From: a candidate division Hyd24-12 bacterium UBA6080
GTDB lineage: Bacteria > Fermentibacterota > Fermentibacteria > Fermentibacterales > JCC-6
Assembly: GCA_002436025.1 (NCBI GenBank)
Contig: DIXM01000003.1
Span: 124,001 to 188,000, forward strand
Length of the DNA: 64,000 bases
Direction: 5' to 3'
Shown piece after piece: positions 33,656 to 41,832 of the stretch (within the stretch, counting starts at the first letter, position 1; each line of letters begins with the position of its first letter). The translations under genes were made by a program, and so were the position numbers. The notes under the pieces are model-generated. The model was not told the origin of the DNA and searched no databases. It saw only the letters and a program-made list of their open reading frames with translations.

Positions 33656-35518
33656 GTGAACCTCCTCGCGACTCTTCTTGTCATTCTTTTTCCGGGCGAG
33701 TCACCGGGGAAGGACCCCGTGCGTTACTGGGTGTTCTTCACCGATCGCGGCCCCATGGTCGAGTCAAGGCTTTCGGCCATGCAGTGCGAGATAGCACTGG
33801 GACCTTCCGCTTCAAGAAGGGCGTCAGTTGGCGCCCTTTTACCCGATGTTTACGATCTCGAACCCTTTGATGGCTACACGGGGATGGTTGCAACCGAGGC
33901 ATCGGCCCCGCTGGAAGGCGTTTCCCGCTATCTCAACGCGTGCAGCGTGGTCCTCGACGAGACCGCACTCGCGGCCGTGCGGGCCCTTCCCTTCGTGGCC
34001 TCGGTGCGGCCCGTGGCGAGATCTGTGTACGGCCCCTCCGAGTTCTCGGGCGAACCCGACCCCCACGGTCTGTCCCTGGGGCAGCTTCAGCAGGCTGGTC
34101 TCACCGGTCTTCACGAGAGGGGGTTCCGGGGGGAGGGGATAGTCATGGGTGTTCTCGACTCGGGGTTCGAGTTCGACCACGACTGTTTTGCGGGCGCACA
34201 GATACTCGGCACATGGGATTTCGTGGGCAATGACGGCTATGTGGGCTACGAAGAGGGCGACCCCGAAACCACGGGCATCCATGGCACCGCGGTGTTCTCC
34301 ATCATTGCGGGCGACAGCCCCGGGCTTTACGTGGGCGGGGCCCCCGATGCGGCGTTCCTCCTGGCCCGCACTGAAGACACGGGAGACGAGTACCAGCAGG
34401 AGGAGGACTTCTGGGTCTTCGGGCTGGAGTGGTGCGAGCAGAACGGCGCCGGGATGGTCAGCAGCAGTCTGGGCTACATTGACTGGTACGAGCCCTGGCA
34501 GATGGACGGGAACACCGCCGTCACAACGCTGGCGGCCGACATCGCAGCGTCCAGGGGGCTCATCGTAGTGAACGCCGTGGGCAACAACGGCCCCGCAGAC
34601 ACCACACTTGTCGCTCCCTCCGACGGCGATTCGGTTTTTGCAGTGGGTTCGGTGAACAGCCTCGGGAACGTCTCGGCATACTCCAGCCGCGGACCCTCCG
34701 CCGATGGCCGGATCAAGCCCGACGCCTGCGCCAGGGGGGAAATGACCGTCTTCGCCAACCTTTCCGGCGGGTACTCCTCCGGCAACGGCACATCGTTCGC
34801 GACCCCCATCGTGACGTCGGCCTTTGCGGCCATAAGCCAGGCCCACCCCGAGTGGTCAATGATGCGGATATCCGAGGCCCTCAAGGCAACGGCATCACAG
34901 GGTTCTTCCCCCGACAGCGAGTACGGATGGGGCATTATCGACGCCACGGCCGCCATGATGCACAGATCGGTCTCAGGCAGGGTCAGAAGGTCCGATACGG
35001 GCGAAGCCCTGGCCGGGTACACGGTCCGGGTCTCGAACGGCCAGACCGTATCCGAAGCTGTTACCAACGACATGGGCTGGTTCGCGGTCGAACCCGGCTT
35101 CCTTGGTGAGTTCTCAGCGACCGGCGCACCGGGCCAGTGGGGTTTCCCCATGACGGTTCAGGGCAATCTGGACCAGGACGGCACCGAGGTCAGCCTTTTC
35201 GTCGACCCCGCCAGCGCCTCGGGTCTCGCGCCTTCGGTGTTTCCCAATCCAGCCTCCGAACTGGTGCACATAGGTTTCGATGTCTTGCAGGGACCGTCCG
35301 ATGTCTCACTGGCCGTTTTCTCGCTCGATGGCGTTCCCGTTCACACCCAGAGCAGGACGGGACAGCCCGCGGGCACTTACAGGGCACCCATAACGGGAGA
35401 AGCCTTCATCTGGGACTGCCGCGACATGTCCGGGGAACCTGTGGCTTCCGGGGTTTACATGGTGGTGCTCACCGTGGGCGGTTCTCCGCACCGGATTGGC
35501 CTCGCCATCGTCCGCTGA
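33656..35518 (+). CDS. Secreted subtilisin-like protease (S8) with C-terminal sorting domain
   Basis: The 620 residues contain a signal peptide, a ~110-residue inhibitor-like prodomain, and the S8 core with Asp168 (GVLDSGFE), His209 (GIHGTAVFSIIAG) and Ser380 (GNGTSFATPIV). A carboxypeptidase-regulatory-like domain (SGRVRRSDTGEALAG) and a FlgD-Ig-like sorting domain (VFPNPASE, WDCRDMSG, GVYMVVLTVG) follow. It is probably exported and degrades protein outside the cell. GTG 33656 is the best start, as the signal peptide follows directly; the Shine-Dalgarno is weak. Confidence 0.88.
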   Translation: MNLLATLLVILFPGESPGKDPVRYWVFFTDRGPMVESRLSAMQCEIALGPSASRRASVGALLPDVYDLEPFDGYTGMVATEASAPLEGVSRYLNACSVVLDETALAAVRALPFVASVRPVARSVYGPSEFSGEPDPHGLSLGQLQQAGLTGLHERGFRGEGIVMGVLDSGFEFDHDCFAGAQILGTWDFVGNDGYVGYEEGDPETTGIHGTAVFSIIAGDSPGLYVGGAPDAAFLLARTEDTGDEYQQEEDFWVFGLEWCEQNGAGMVSSSLGYIDWYEPWQMDGNTAVTTLAADIAASRGLIVVNAVGNNGPADTTLVAPSDGDSVFAVGSVNSLGNVSAYSSRGPSADGRIKPDACARGEMTVFANLSGGYSSGNGTSFATPIVTSAFAAISQAHPEWSMMRISEALKATASQGSSPDSEYGWGIIDATAAMMHRSVSGRVRRSDTGEALAGYTVRVSNGQTVSEAVTNDMGWFAVEPGFLGEFSATGAPGQWGFPMTVQGNLDQDGTEVSLFVDPASASGLAPSVFPNPASELVHIGFDVLQGPSDVSLAVFSLDGVPVHTQSRTGQPAGTYRAPITGEAFIWDCRDMSGEPVASGVYMVVLTVGGSPHRIGLAIVR

Positions 35519-35557
35519 GAGCCGGGTACAGAAAAACACACTCAAGAAGGGGTTTCG

Positions 35558-36013
35558 ATGAAGCCTGTCCGGTACCTGATACCTCTGGCCGTGCTGGCCG
35601 TGCTGGCCGCCACGGGAGTCGTGGACGTCTCCGTGCTGCCCTGGGGCAATGGTGAATTCCAGACAAGTCTCGCGGTGGTCCTTGTGTACCTTTTCTGGTC
35701 CGCCTCGGGTTCAGGCGAGGACGGGGCCGACCGTACCGCCATGTATGCCGTGCTCCTCGTCAGCACCATCGATTCCTTCCTTCTCAGGATGACGGTATTC
35801 GGCGGTCTTCTTCCGCTGAGATGGGCGGGGGTTGCGCTTCTCACTGCGGGAAGCGCCATGCGTGTTCTCCACCGAAGACGCATCGGGGTCTACCGCGCGG
35901 GAAGGGTCATGCAGCTTTTCGGCATCCCCCTGGGGCTTGGAAGCCTGGCGGGAATAGTGGTGGCAGCCTTCCCGGGTCTTGTTTTCGCCCTGAAGGAAGA
36001 CCTTCCGGAATGA
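35558..36013 (+). CDS. Small membrane protein of unknown function
   Basis: A 151-residue protein with about four membrane segments (LIPLAVLAVLAATGVV; LAVVLVYLFW; MYAVLLVSTIDSF; LGSLAGIVVAAFPGLVF) and a basic loop (RVLHRRRIGVYRAGR). No family is recognised. Its stop overlaps the dtd start (ATGA), so it is translated as part of the dtd-maf operon. Confidence 0.7.
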   Translation: MKPVRYLIPLAVLAVLAATGVVDVSVLPWGNGEFQTSLAVVLVYLFWSASGSGEDGADRTAMYAVLLVSTIDSFLLRMTVFGGLLPLRWAGVALLTAGSAMRVLHRRRIGVYRAGRVMQLFGIPLGLGSLAGIVVAAFPGLVFALKEDLPE

Positions 36014-36462
36014 AGGCCCTGGTCCAGCGCGTCAGTTCGGCAGGTGTGGCCGTATCCGGCAGGAACGTGTCATCCATGGGCGCGGGGCTCCTGGTCCTTG
36101 TGAGCTTCAGCCCGAACGACACGCCAGGCGACCTGGACTGGATGCGGGACAAGCTGATCGGGCTTCGAGTGTTCCCTGACGACGGGGGGCTGATGAACCT
36201 TTCACTGACCGAGACCTGCGGCGGGATGCTCGTCGTCAGCCAGTTCACCCTTCACGCGGACACCAGGAAGGGTAAAAGGCCCAGTTTCACAAGGGCCGCC
36301 CCTCCCGAAACCGCCGGAATGCTCTACCGTGTTTTCATCCAGAAGGTCAGGGAGGCCGGGGTCGAGGTGTCCGAAGGCGTGTTCGGTGCACACATGGAAG
36401 TCAGCCTGGTGAACGACGGTCCTGTCACCATAATGGTCGATTCCCCTTCGGAGCGCGAGTGA
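36010..36462 (+). CDS. dtd: D-aminoacyl-tRNA deacylase
   Basis: Dtd removes D-amino acids (and glycine from tRNA-Ala) from tRNAs, guarding translation. The 150-residue protein has the two active-site motifs SQFTLHAD and NDGPVTI, and the start MKALVQRVSSAGV. ATG 36010 overlaps the previous stop; the end overlaps maf by 4 bases. Confidence 0.95.
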   Translation: MKALVQRVSSAGVAVSGRNVSSMGAGLLVLVSFSPNDTPGDLDWMRDKLIGLRVFPDDGGLMNLSLTETCGGMLVVSQFTLHADTRKGKRPSFTRAAPPETAGMLYRVFIQKVREAGVEVSEGVFGAHMEVSLVNDGPVTIMVDSPSERE

Positions 36463-37037
36463 ACCCCTGGTACACCCACGACGTGCCGCTGGTTCTTGCA
36501 AGCATTTCCCCCCGCAGGAAATCCCTTCTGGAAGCCATCGGCATTCCCCTCATCGTTCACCCCTCGGGTGTTTTGGAAACCGGCTTCACCGGCTCACCCG
36601 AGCAGGTCGTTATGGGATGGGCATCCCGCAAGGCGTTGGTCGTGGCGCCTGAATACCCCAGTAACCCTGTGCTCGGTGCCGACACCATGGTGTTCCTGAA
36701 CGGAAGACCGCTTGGAAAGCCCGAAGACGAGAACGAGGCTGCTGAAATGCTTGGCGCCATGTCGGGCAGGTGGCATTCGGTGTTCGGAGGGGTCTGCCTG
36801 GTCCTCGGAAACGAGAAAAGGCTCTTTCACCGGGAAACCCGGGTCCTCTTCAGGGACATTTCCGCCCCCGAGATCAGTGCCTACGTTGAGACCGGAGAAC
36901 CCATGGACAAGGCCGGCGCCTACGGCGCCCAGGGACATGGCGGCCTGTTCGTAAGAGAGATACGGGGCTGCTGGTTCAATGTGGTGGGGCTGCCCCTTCC
37001 CGACGTTGTGATGGCGCTCCGGAGCATGCAGACATAG
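36459..37037 (+). CDS. Maf-like nucleotide pyrophosphatase
   Basis: A 192-residue Maf protein; the family hydrolyses non-canonical or pyrimidine nucleoside triphosphates to monophosphates. Visible motifs: ASISPRRKSLLEAIG, GADTMVFLNGRPLGKP, and DKAGAYGAQG. GTG 36459 overlaps dtd. The gene ends at a hairpin facing the convergent selenoprotein gene. Confidence 0.92.
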   Translation: MNPWYTHDVPLVLASISPRRKSLLEAIGIPLIVHPSGVLETGFTGSPEQVVMGWASRKALVVAPEYPSNPVLGADTMVFLNGRPLGKPEDENEAAEMLGAMSGRWHSVFGGVCLVLGNEKRLFHRETRVLFRDISAPEISAYVETGEPMDKAGAYGAQGHGGLFVREIRGCWFNVVGLPLPDVVMALRSMQT

Positions 37038-37039
37038 AG

Positions 37040-37067
37040 AAGGGGGGCGCCGGTTGGCACCCCCCTT
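37040..37067. terminator. Hairpin between convergent maf and selenoprotein gene
   Basis: AAGGGGGG (37040-37047) pairs with CCCCCCTT (37060-37067), extended by GCC/GGC inside. Neither side has a full T-run. It probably serves both convergent transcripts. Confidence 0.5.
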
Positions 37068-37080
37068 CAGACTTACAGAT

Positions 37081-38085
37081 CTACCTTACGACTGCGATCT
37101 GGCGGTTTTCGACCAGACCCGTGCTGGTAGTCATGCGCACGAAGTAAAGGCCTGTCTCCTCGATGACGGCACTGCTGGTGCCGCCGGCGGGGAAGCTGTG
37201 GACAACCCTGCCGCTGATGTCGTACACCGAAACGGTTCCGGTCTGGCCCTGGGGCAGAACGGACGAAACGGTGAACTGACCCTGGCAGGGGTTGGGGCCG
37301 ACGTAAAGCTGTGCGGCCTCGCCGACCTGGGCGGCCTCGTCGCCGTAGACGCCGGTGGCGGTGTCGGGAAGGTCCATGTGGTTGGCGTTGAGGACTTCAC
37401 GGGTTCCGCCGCTGATCTGGACGTAGGTGACCACCTTGAGGTTGTTGAAGATGTGGATCGTGGGGTTGAGCGTGTAGTTGCCCTGGACGTTGACGGTCTG
37501 CGGGTATGGGCCGGTGAAACTGATGACCTGTCCGGCTGCGCCCAGCGGGAAGGCAACCGGCATCCACATCATTTCCATGCCGGTGTATCCGCCCCAACCG
37601 GTTCCGGCGGCGATGAAGTTGTCCTGGATCACGACCGACCAGACCTTGATCTGGCCGCTGACGCCCAGGTCCTGCTCGGCGGTGATGCTGTAGTAACCGG
37701 TACCGCCCGTGGCGTTTCCGATCATGTCGGCATCGATGCTGACGTAACTGGGCACACTGAGGCGGCTGTTGATCGCGGCTGCGTAGCCGGAGGGCGAGGA
37801 AGTCGAGGTGCTGCCGTCGAGTTTGACCGTCGGGGTGCCGGTAACGCCATAGAAGCTGTAGCGTCCGGAGCAGAATGCATTGGTGTAGGGACCGTTGTAG
37901 AAGATGTAAAGCGGAGCAGCGTCACCACTGGTGACAAAGGGCTGAATTGCGGCTTTAGCAGCTGACCAGCTGCTGTAGCAGGTGCCTCAACCAGTCTGGG
38001 TGAAGTACTCCCAGAGAACGGTTCTCTCCGCTGCGAGTGAAAAACCCGCAAGCAGCAGAAGAACGGGAACAAGGAACTTTTTCAT
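37081..38085 (-). CDS. Exported selenocysteine-containing thioredoxin-fold protein, copy A (Omp28-like, UxxC)
   Basis: From ATG 38085 (GGAGG 7 bases upstream) the frame runs to 37081 (334 codons before the stop) with one in-frame TGA at codon 33 (37989-37987). Read through, the protein has a signal peptide (residues 1-19), ERTVLWEYFTQTG-Sec-GTC (Sec33, Cys36), and YGVTGTPTVKLDG with a cis-Pro at residue 85, the layout of thioredoxin-fold Omp28-like proteins. A beta-rich middle and a C-terminal sorting domain (VGPNPCQGQFTV, GLYFVRM) complete it. TGA stands where relatives have the first Cys of CxxC. A SECIS-like hairpin follows. The paralogue at 38204 has TGA at the same codon. A surface or periplasmic redox role is inferred. 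Confidence 0.87.
37957..37989 (-). promoter_or_regulatory. SECIS-like element, copy A
   Basis: Minus strand: TGA (37989-37987), 12 bases, then AGCAGC (37974-37969), loop TGGTCA, GCTGCT (37962-37957). The 6-bp stem is perfect and can extend by two pairs into the loop. In E. coli fdhF the loop AGGUCU starts 17 bases after UGA; here UGGUCA starts 18 bases after. The shared GGUC includes the GU that SelB contacts. Confidence 0.7.
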
Positions 38086-38118
38086 CAAACACCTCCCCAA
38101 TTCGTAAAACCAATCCGC

Positions 38119-38147
38119 AACATAAGGAATGTATAGGAAAGTTTCAA
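38119..38147 (-). promoter_or_regulatory. Promoter of selenoprotein gene A
   Basis: Minus strand: TTGAAA (38147-38142), 17 bases, TATGTT (38124-38119), giving a leader of about 28 bases with GGGGAGG before ATG 38085. Copy A therefore has its own promoter downstream of the copy B terminator. Confidence 0.6.
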
Positions 38148-38162
38148 GAAAAAGCAATACCC

Positions 38163-38194
38163 AAAAAAGAAGGGCGCCGGAAAGGGCGCCCTTC
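38163..38194 (-). terminator. Rho-independent terminator of selenoprotein gene B
   Basis: Minus strand: GAAGGGCGCC (38194-38185), 6-base loop, GGCGCCCTTC (38178-38169), then six T (38168-38163). It separates transcription of the two paralogues. Confidence 0.9.
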
Positions 38195-38203
38195 AGCGAA
38201 CAA

Positions 38204-39193
38204 CTACCTTACCACGGCTATCCGCGCGCCGGCCGTTTGCCCGTCGCTGGTGACCATCCTCACGAAGTAGAGGCCCGTGTTGAGAACGGAGACCCCCGTG
38301 CCGTTTCCCGCCGGGAAGCTCTCCACCATCCTTCCCGTGATATCGAAAACCGATACTGTCCCGGTGAGGCCTTCGGGCAGTGTGGCGGTAACCGTGAACT
38401 GGCCGTCGCACGGGTTGGGTCCGGCGTGAAGCGCCAGTGAGCCTGGTGCTGAACCCTCGATGCCTTCGGGGTCGGAAAGCAGCCTGTAGTTGGCGTTAAG
38501 CACCTGTTTGGAGCCCGTTGCGAGCTGAACCCAGGTAACCACCCTCAGGTCGTCGTAAAGGTGCCTTGCAGGGTCGAGGGTGTAGTCGCCGGAGAGTTCA
38601 ACTGTCCGGGGGTATGGGCCGGTGAAGGATACGACCTGCCCACCCGTGCCCAGGGGCCATGCAACGGGAAGCCACATGAGTTCCTTGCCCGTGTACCCGC
38701 CCCAGCCCGTTCCGGTGGCCGTGACGCTGTCCTGTATCACAACAGACCAGACCTTGATCGTGCCCGTTGTGCCGAGGTCCTCCTCGGCGGTGATGAGGAA
38801 GGTTGCCGTCCCTCCCGTGGAGTCGCCCGTAAACTCCGTCTCTATTGCCACATGGCAGGGGACCGCGAGTCTGTTCGCAATAGCCGTGGGATAGGTGGAA
38901 GGTGTGTATGAGGACGGCGTTCCGTCCATTTTAACCGTGGGGGTGCCCGAAACACCGTAGAAAGAGAAGCGGCCCGAGTTGAACGCGTTGGTGTAGGGGC
39001 CGTTGTAGAAGATGTAGAGAGGTGCCACATCCCCGGACTCCACGTAAGGCGTAAGAATGTTCCTGACAGCTGCCCAGCTGCTGTAGCAGGTGCCTCAACC
39101 GGTCTGGGTGAAGTACTCCCAGAGGACTGTTCTCTCCGCCGCCAGGGTAACCGTCGGCAGAAGAACCATTAGAAGGGTTATCAGGGTTTTCAT
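38204..39193 (-). CDS. Exported selenocysteine-containing thioredoxin-fold protein, copy B (Omp28-like, UxxC)
   Basis: From ATG 39193 (AAAGGAG upstream) the frame runs to 38204 (329 codons before the stop) with one in-frame TGA at codon 33 (39097-39095), the same position as in copy A. The N-terminus is a signal peptide (MKTLITLLMVLLPTVTLA), followed by ERTVLWEYFTQTG-Sec-GTC, identical to copy A around the Sec. YGVSGTPTVKMDG and the C-terminal sorting domain (AGPNPCDGQFTV, GLYFVRMV) are also conserved, while the middle has diverged. This is a tandem duplicate old enough to differ at many sites, yet both kept TGA, which argues for function. Confidence 0.87.
39065..39097 (-). promoter_or_regulatory. 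SECIS-like element, copy B (weaker)
   Basis: Minus strand: TGA (39097-39095), then the same 12 bases as in copy A, AGCAGC (39082-39077), loop TGGGCA, GCTGTC (39070-39065). The stem keeps four Watson-Crick pairs plus a G-U; the loop has GGGC instead of GGUC. It keeps the spacing but lacks the loop U. Confidence 0.5.
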
Positions 39194-39281
39194 GAATGCT
39201 CCTTTCGCAGGATGAACCACGGTGGAATATGGCCTGTACGGGAAGGTGGGGAAAGGCTCGGCCGGTGTTTCGTCCACATCG

Positions 39282-39310
39282 TTGACAAACACGGTTGCCT
39301 TCCCTATGAA
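39282..39310 (+). promoter_or_regulatory. Promoter of tRNA-Ser(GGA)
   Basis: TTGACA (39282-39287), 17 bases, TATGAA (39305-39310), ending 18 bases before the tRNA. It lies between the divergent selenoprotein gene B and the tRNA. Confidence 0.75.
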
Positions 39311-39328
39311 TTAGGCCCGGTTTGCTGG

Positions 39329-39419
39329 GGAGAGGTGTCCGAGTCGGTCGAAGGAGCACGGTTGGAAACCGTGTAGGGCGCTTGCGTTCTCGAGGGTTCG
39401 AATCCCTCCCTCTCCGCCA
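39329..39419 (+). tRNA. tRNA-Ser (anticodon GGA)
   Basis: Class II tRNA: acceptor GGAGAGG/CCTCTCC, anticodon stem CACGG/CCGTG with loop TTGGAAA (GGA), long variable arm (TAGGGCGCTTGCGTTCTC), T-arm GGTTCGAATCC, discriminator G and encoded CCA (39417-39419). Confidence 0.96.
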
Positions 39420-39532
39420 GTACCGAGGGCGGTGGTCGGAATCGCCCTTCCGCTTCACGACGATCGCCTTTCGGTTATCCGCTGCGTGAGAAGAATTGAA
39501 TTACGATAGATTTCAACCGTAAGGGGATCCTC

Positions 39533-41677
39533 ATGGCAGATTCTTTCACCAGCGATACCTACGAAGCCCTTTGCAGGGATGCCGAGGGTTATCTCGCAAG
39601 GGGTCTTGCCGAACAGGCACGAGAACTGCTTCTCAAGGCCACGGATCTCATCGGCACAAGGCCCAGGGCAAGAAGCCTCCTGGCCGACGCCTGCATGTGC
39701 CTCGGTCTGTGGGAAGAGGCCCGCGAACAGCTCGAAGCGCTGTCAACCCTCGAAATCAACAACATCTACACTCATTTCAGACTTGGGCAGGTTCTTGAGG
39801 AACTTGGTGATTTCGAGCTCGCCCTCGACAACTACCGGGTGGTGGCCGAGATCAACCCGGGTCACCACGGCGCCAAGGTGGCCATCACCAGGATTGACAA
39901 GCACGGCTCACCCGAGCAGTCCTCCGAAATCCCCGAGGCCGTGCCGAACGGCTCCCAGGTCTTTCCCGACGTCCCCGGAACCGACGACGAGTTCGCCGGA
40001 GAGGAAGCCGGTGTTGACCGTCTTCTTACCGACATGGGCCTCAACGGCAGGCATGAGGACGAGGGCGTATCCGAGCTCCTGTCCAACATGGGCATCGCCT
40101 CACCGGAAGAGGAGAAACCCGAGGAGACTCGCCCCGCACTCGACCTCGATTCCATATTCGGCGGATCTTCCTTCGAGACGAAGCCGACCTCCTCAAAGGA
40201 AGACCTTGCCGGGATATTCAAGAAGGCGGCTGACCTGACCGAGTCGGCCGATGCCCCAGCCTCCGGTTCCGATCTCGACACCGCCATTGACTTTTCCTCG
40301 ATTTTCGGTGGGTCGGGTCCATCGCATGAGCCTTCACCCGCCGTCAAAGAGCCCGCAACGGCTCAACCGCAGTCGGAATCTCTGGATTTTGCCTCGGTTT
40401 TCGGCACGATCGAGCCGTCTGAAACCTCGTCCGAAAAAGCCACGCCCGAAGAGACGCCCGTCGCGGAAGAGCCTCCAGTGGAAGAGCCTGTGCAGGAGGA
40501 CGCTGATCTTTCGTCGGTATTCGGCGGCTCCGAACCCGAGCCCGAGCCCGAAGAGGTTCCCGAAGAGACGCCCGTCGCGGAAGAGCCTCCAGTGGAAGAG
40601 CCTGTGCAGGAAGACGCTGACCTTTCGTCGATATTCGGTGGCTCCGAACCCGAGCCTGAGCCCGAAGAGGTTCCCGAAGAGACGCCCGTTACGGAAGAGC
40701 CTCCAGTGGAAGAGCCTGTGCAGGAAGACGCTGACCTTTCGTCCATCTTCGGTGACTCTGAGCCCGAACCTGAACCCGAGCCTGAACCCGAGGCTGCGCC
40801 CGAAGAGGCGCCCGTTACGGTAGAGCCTCCAGTGGAAGCGCCCGGGAAGGAAGAGGCCGACCTTTCGTCCATCTTCGGTGACTCTGAGCCCGAGCCTGAG
40901 CCTGAGCCTGAACCCGAGGCTTCGCCTGAAGAGGCGCCCGTTACGGAAGAGCCTCCAGTGGAAGCGCCCGGGAAGGAAGAGGCCGACCTTTCGTCCATTT
41001 TCGGCGCCTCTGAACCCGAACCTGAACCTGAACCTGAACCTGAACCCGAGTCCTCCCCCGAAGAGGCACCTGTTGCCTTCGAGCCTCAGGAGGAAGCAAC
41101 GGCAACGGGAGAGACCGGGCCGGAAGAGGCAGTGGTCACCGAGGCCGTGCCCGTCCCGGCGGTTGCTGCACCCGTCCCACCCGGGCGATACACGGTCCAT
41201 CCCGTTGAAAATGCTGAGATCACAGTACTTCACCTTCACTCGGGGTCAGTTGCGGTTCGACCCGCGTTTGTCATCGCAATGGACTCGGAAATCGAGTTCT
41301 CGGCGGATGAGCAGGGCGCGACCACCCTCACGGGCAGCGGAACCATTTTGCTTGGTCAGGGGTACGAATCAGCGGTGCGCATGCTTTACACCGAAGGCAT
41401 GTCGGTCAGGTTCGACATGCTTGCCGTAAGGCCGTCGGGCATAGTTCATGAGCCGCTAGGCCTCGAACAGGCGCCTTCACTCAGCAGGCTTTCCGGGACC
41501 GCAGAGGGCGAACTGCTGTTCTTTGCGGGAGGCCGGACAAGGCTTATGCGGCTGAACCGCAGCATGACCGTAAGGGCGGAAGCCCTGGTGGCTTCAGACG
41601 AAGGCGTGCTGGTGGAAGAGGGCTCCGAGGGCTGGCTCGTGCTTTCCGGCGGCGGAAGGGTCCTTTTCACGGGCTGA
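39533..41677 (+). CDS. TPR protein with repeated DLSSIFG motifs in a long acidic linker and a beta-rich C-terminal domain
   Basis: A 714-residue cytoplasmic protein (no signal peptide). Residues ~10-115 are TPR repeats (AEGYLARGLAEQARELLLKA; VLEELGDFELALDNYRVV). Residues ~130-540 are a disordered Glu/Pro-rich linker with at least eight copies of a short motif of the form (D/F)(S/A/D)S(I/V)FG. The last ~170 residues form a beta domain (GRYTVHPVENAEITVLHLHS, ATTLTGSGTILLGQG, LLFFAGGRTRLMRLN) that resembles AIM24/DUF124 proteins; this assignment is tentative. The architecture suggests a scaffold that binds several copies of one partner. Confidence 0.78.
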   Translation: MADSFTSDTYEALCRDAEGYLARGLAEQARELLLKATDLIGTRPRARSLLADACMCLGLWEEAREQLEALSTLEINNIYTHFRLGQVLEELGDFELALDNYRVVAEINPGHHGAKVAITRIDKHGSPEQSSEIPEAVPNGSQVFPDVPGTDDEFAGEEAGVDRLLTDMGLNGRHEDEGVSELLSNMGIASPEEEKPEETRPALDLDSIFGGSSFETKPTSSKEDLAGIFKKAADLTESADAPASGSDLDTAIDFSSIFGGSGPSHEPSPAVKEPATAQPQSESLDFASVFGTIEPSETSSEKATPEETPVAEEPPVEEPVQEDADLSSVFGGSEPEPEPEEVPEETPVAEEPPVEEPVQEDADLSSIFGGSEPEPEPEEVPEETPVTEEPPVEEPVQEDADLSSIFGDSEPEPEPEPEPEAAPEEAPVTVEPPVEAPGKEEADLSSIFGDSEPEPEPEPEPEASPEEAPVTEEPPVEAPGKEEADLSSIFGASEPEPEPEPEPEPESSPEEAPVAFEPQEEATATGETGPEEAVVTEAVPVPAVAAPVPPGRYTVHPVENAEITVLHLHSGSVAVRPAFVIAMDSEIEFSADEQGATTLTGSGTILLGQGYESAVRMLYTEGMSVRFDMLAVRPSGIVHEPLGLEQAPSLSRLSGTAEGELLFFAGGRTRLMRLNRSMTVRAEALVASDEGVLVEEGSEGWLVLSGGGRVLFTG
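40441..41058 (+). repeat. In-gene tandem repeats encoding E/P-rich linker with DLSS(I/V)FG motifs
   Basis: Five units of 114-126 bases (motif starts near 40502, 40616, 40730, 40856, 40982) encode ETPVAEEPPVEEPVQEDADL, SSVFGGSEPEPEP and the like. The bases are nearly identical between neighbouring units, so the array has recently expanded or been homogenised. Unit length is a multiple of 3, so the frame is kept. Confidence 0.9.
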
Positions 41678-41726
41678 TCGGCAGATCAGGGTGCTCGGCG
41701 GCTTGCCGCGTGTTGTTTACTGATGT

Positions 41727-41802
41727 GGGGATGTAGCTCAGTTGGTAGAGCGCTGCTTTCGCAAGGCAGAGGCCGGCGGTTCGATCCCGCTCATCTCCAC
41801 CA
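41727..41802 (+). tRNA. tRNA-Ala (anticodon CGC)
   Basis: Acceptor GGGGATG/CATCTCC contains the G3-U70 pair that defines alanine tRNA. The anticodon stem CTGCT/GGCAG has loop TTCGCAA (CGC). T-arm GGTTCGATCC, discriminator A and encoded CCA (41800-41802) are present. Confidence 0.95.
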
Positions 41803-41832
41803 ATTCAGTTTCTCAAGTGAACCGGGGATGGC

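Noticed and set aside
37987..39097. The two in-frame TGA codons taken as sequencing errors, pseudogenes or a changed genetic code
   Set aside because: Both paralogues have TGA at codon 33 in the same sequence context, the frames downstream remain intact, and TGA is used as a true stop in many genes of the window, so neither an error nor general recoding fits.
40363..40998. A Ser/Gly-rich 211-codon frame antisense to the E/P-repeat region
   Set aside because: It simply mirrors the repeated Glu/Pro codons of the plus-strand gene.
40441..41058. Possible CRISPR or non-coding tandem array
   Set aside because: The units are multiples of three, keep the reading frame and have no unique spacers; they are coding repeats.
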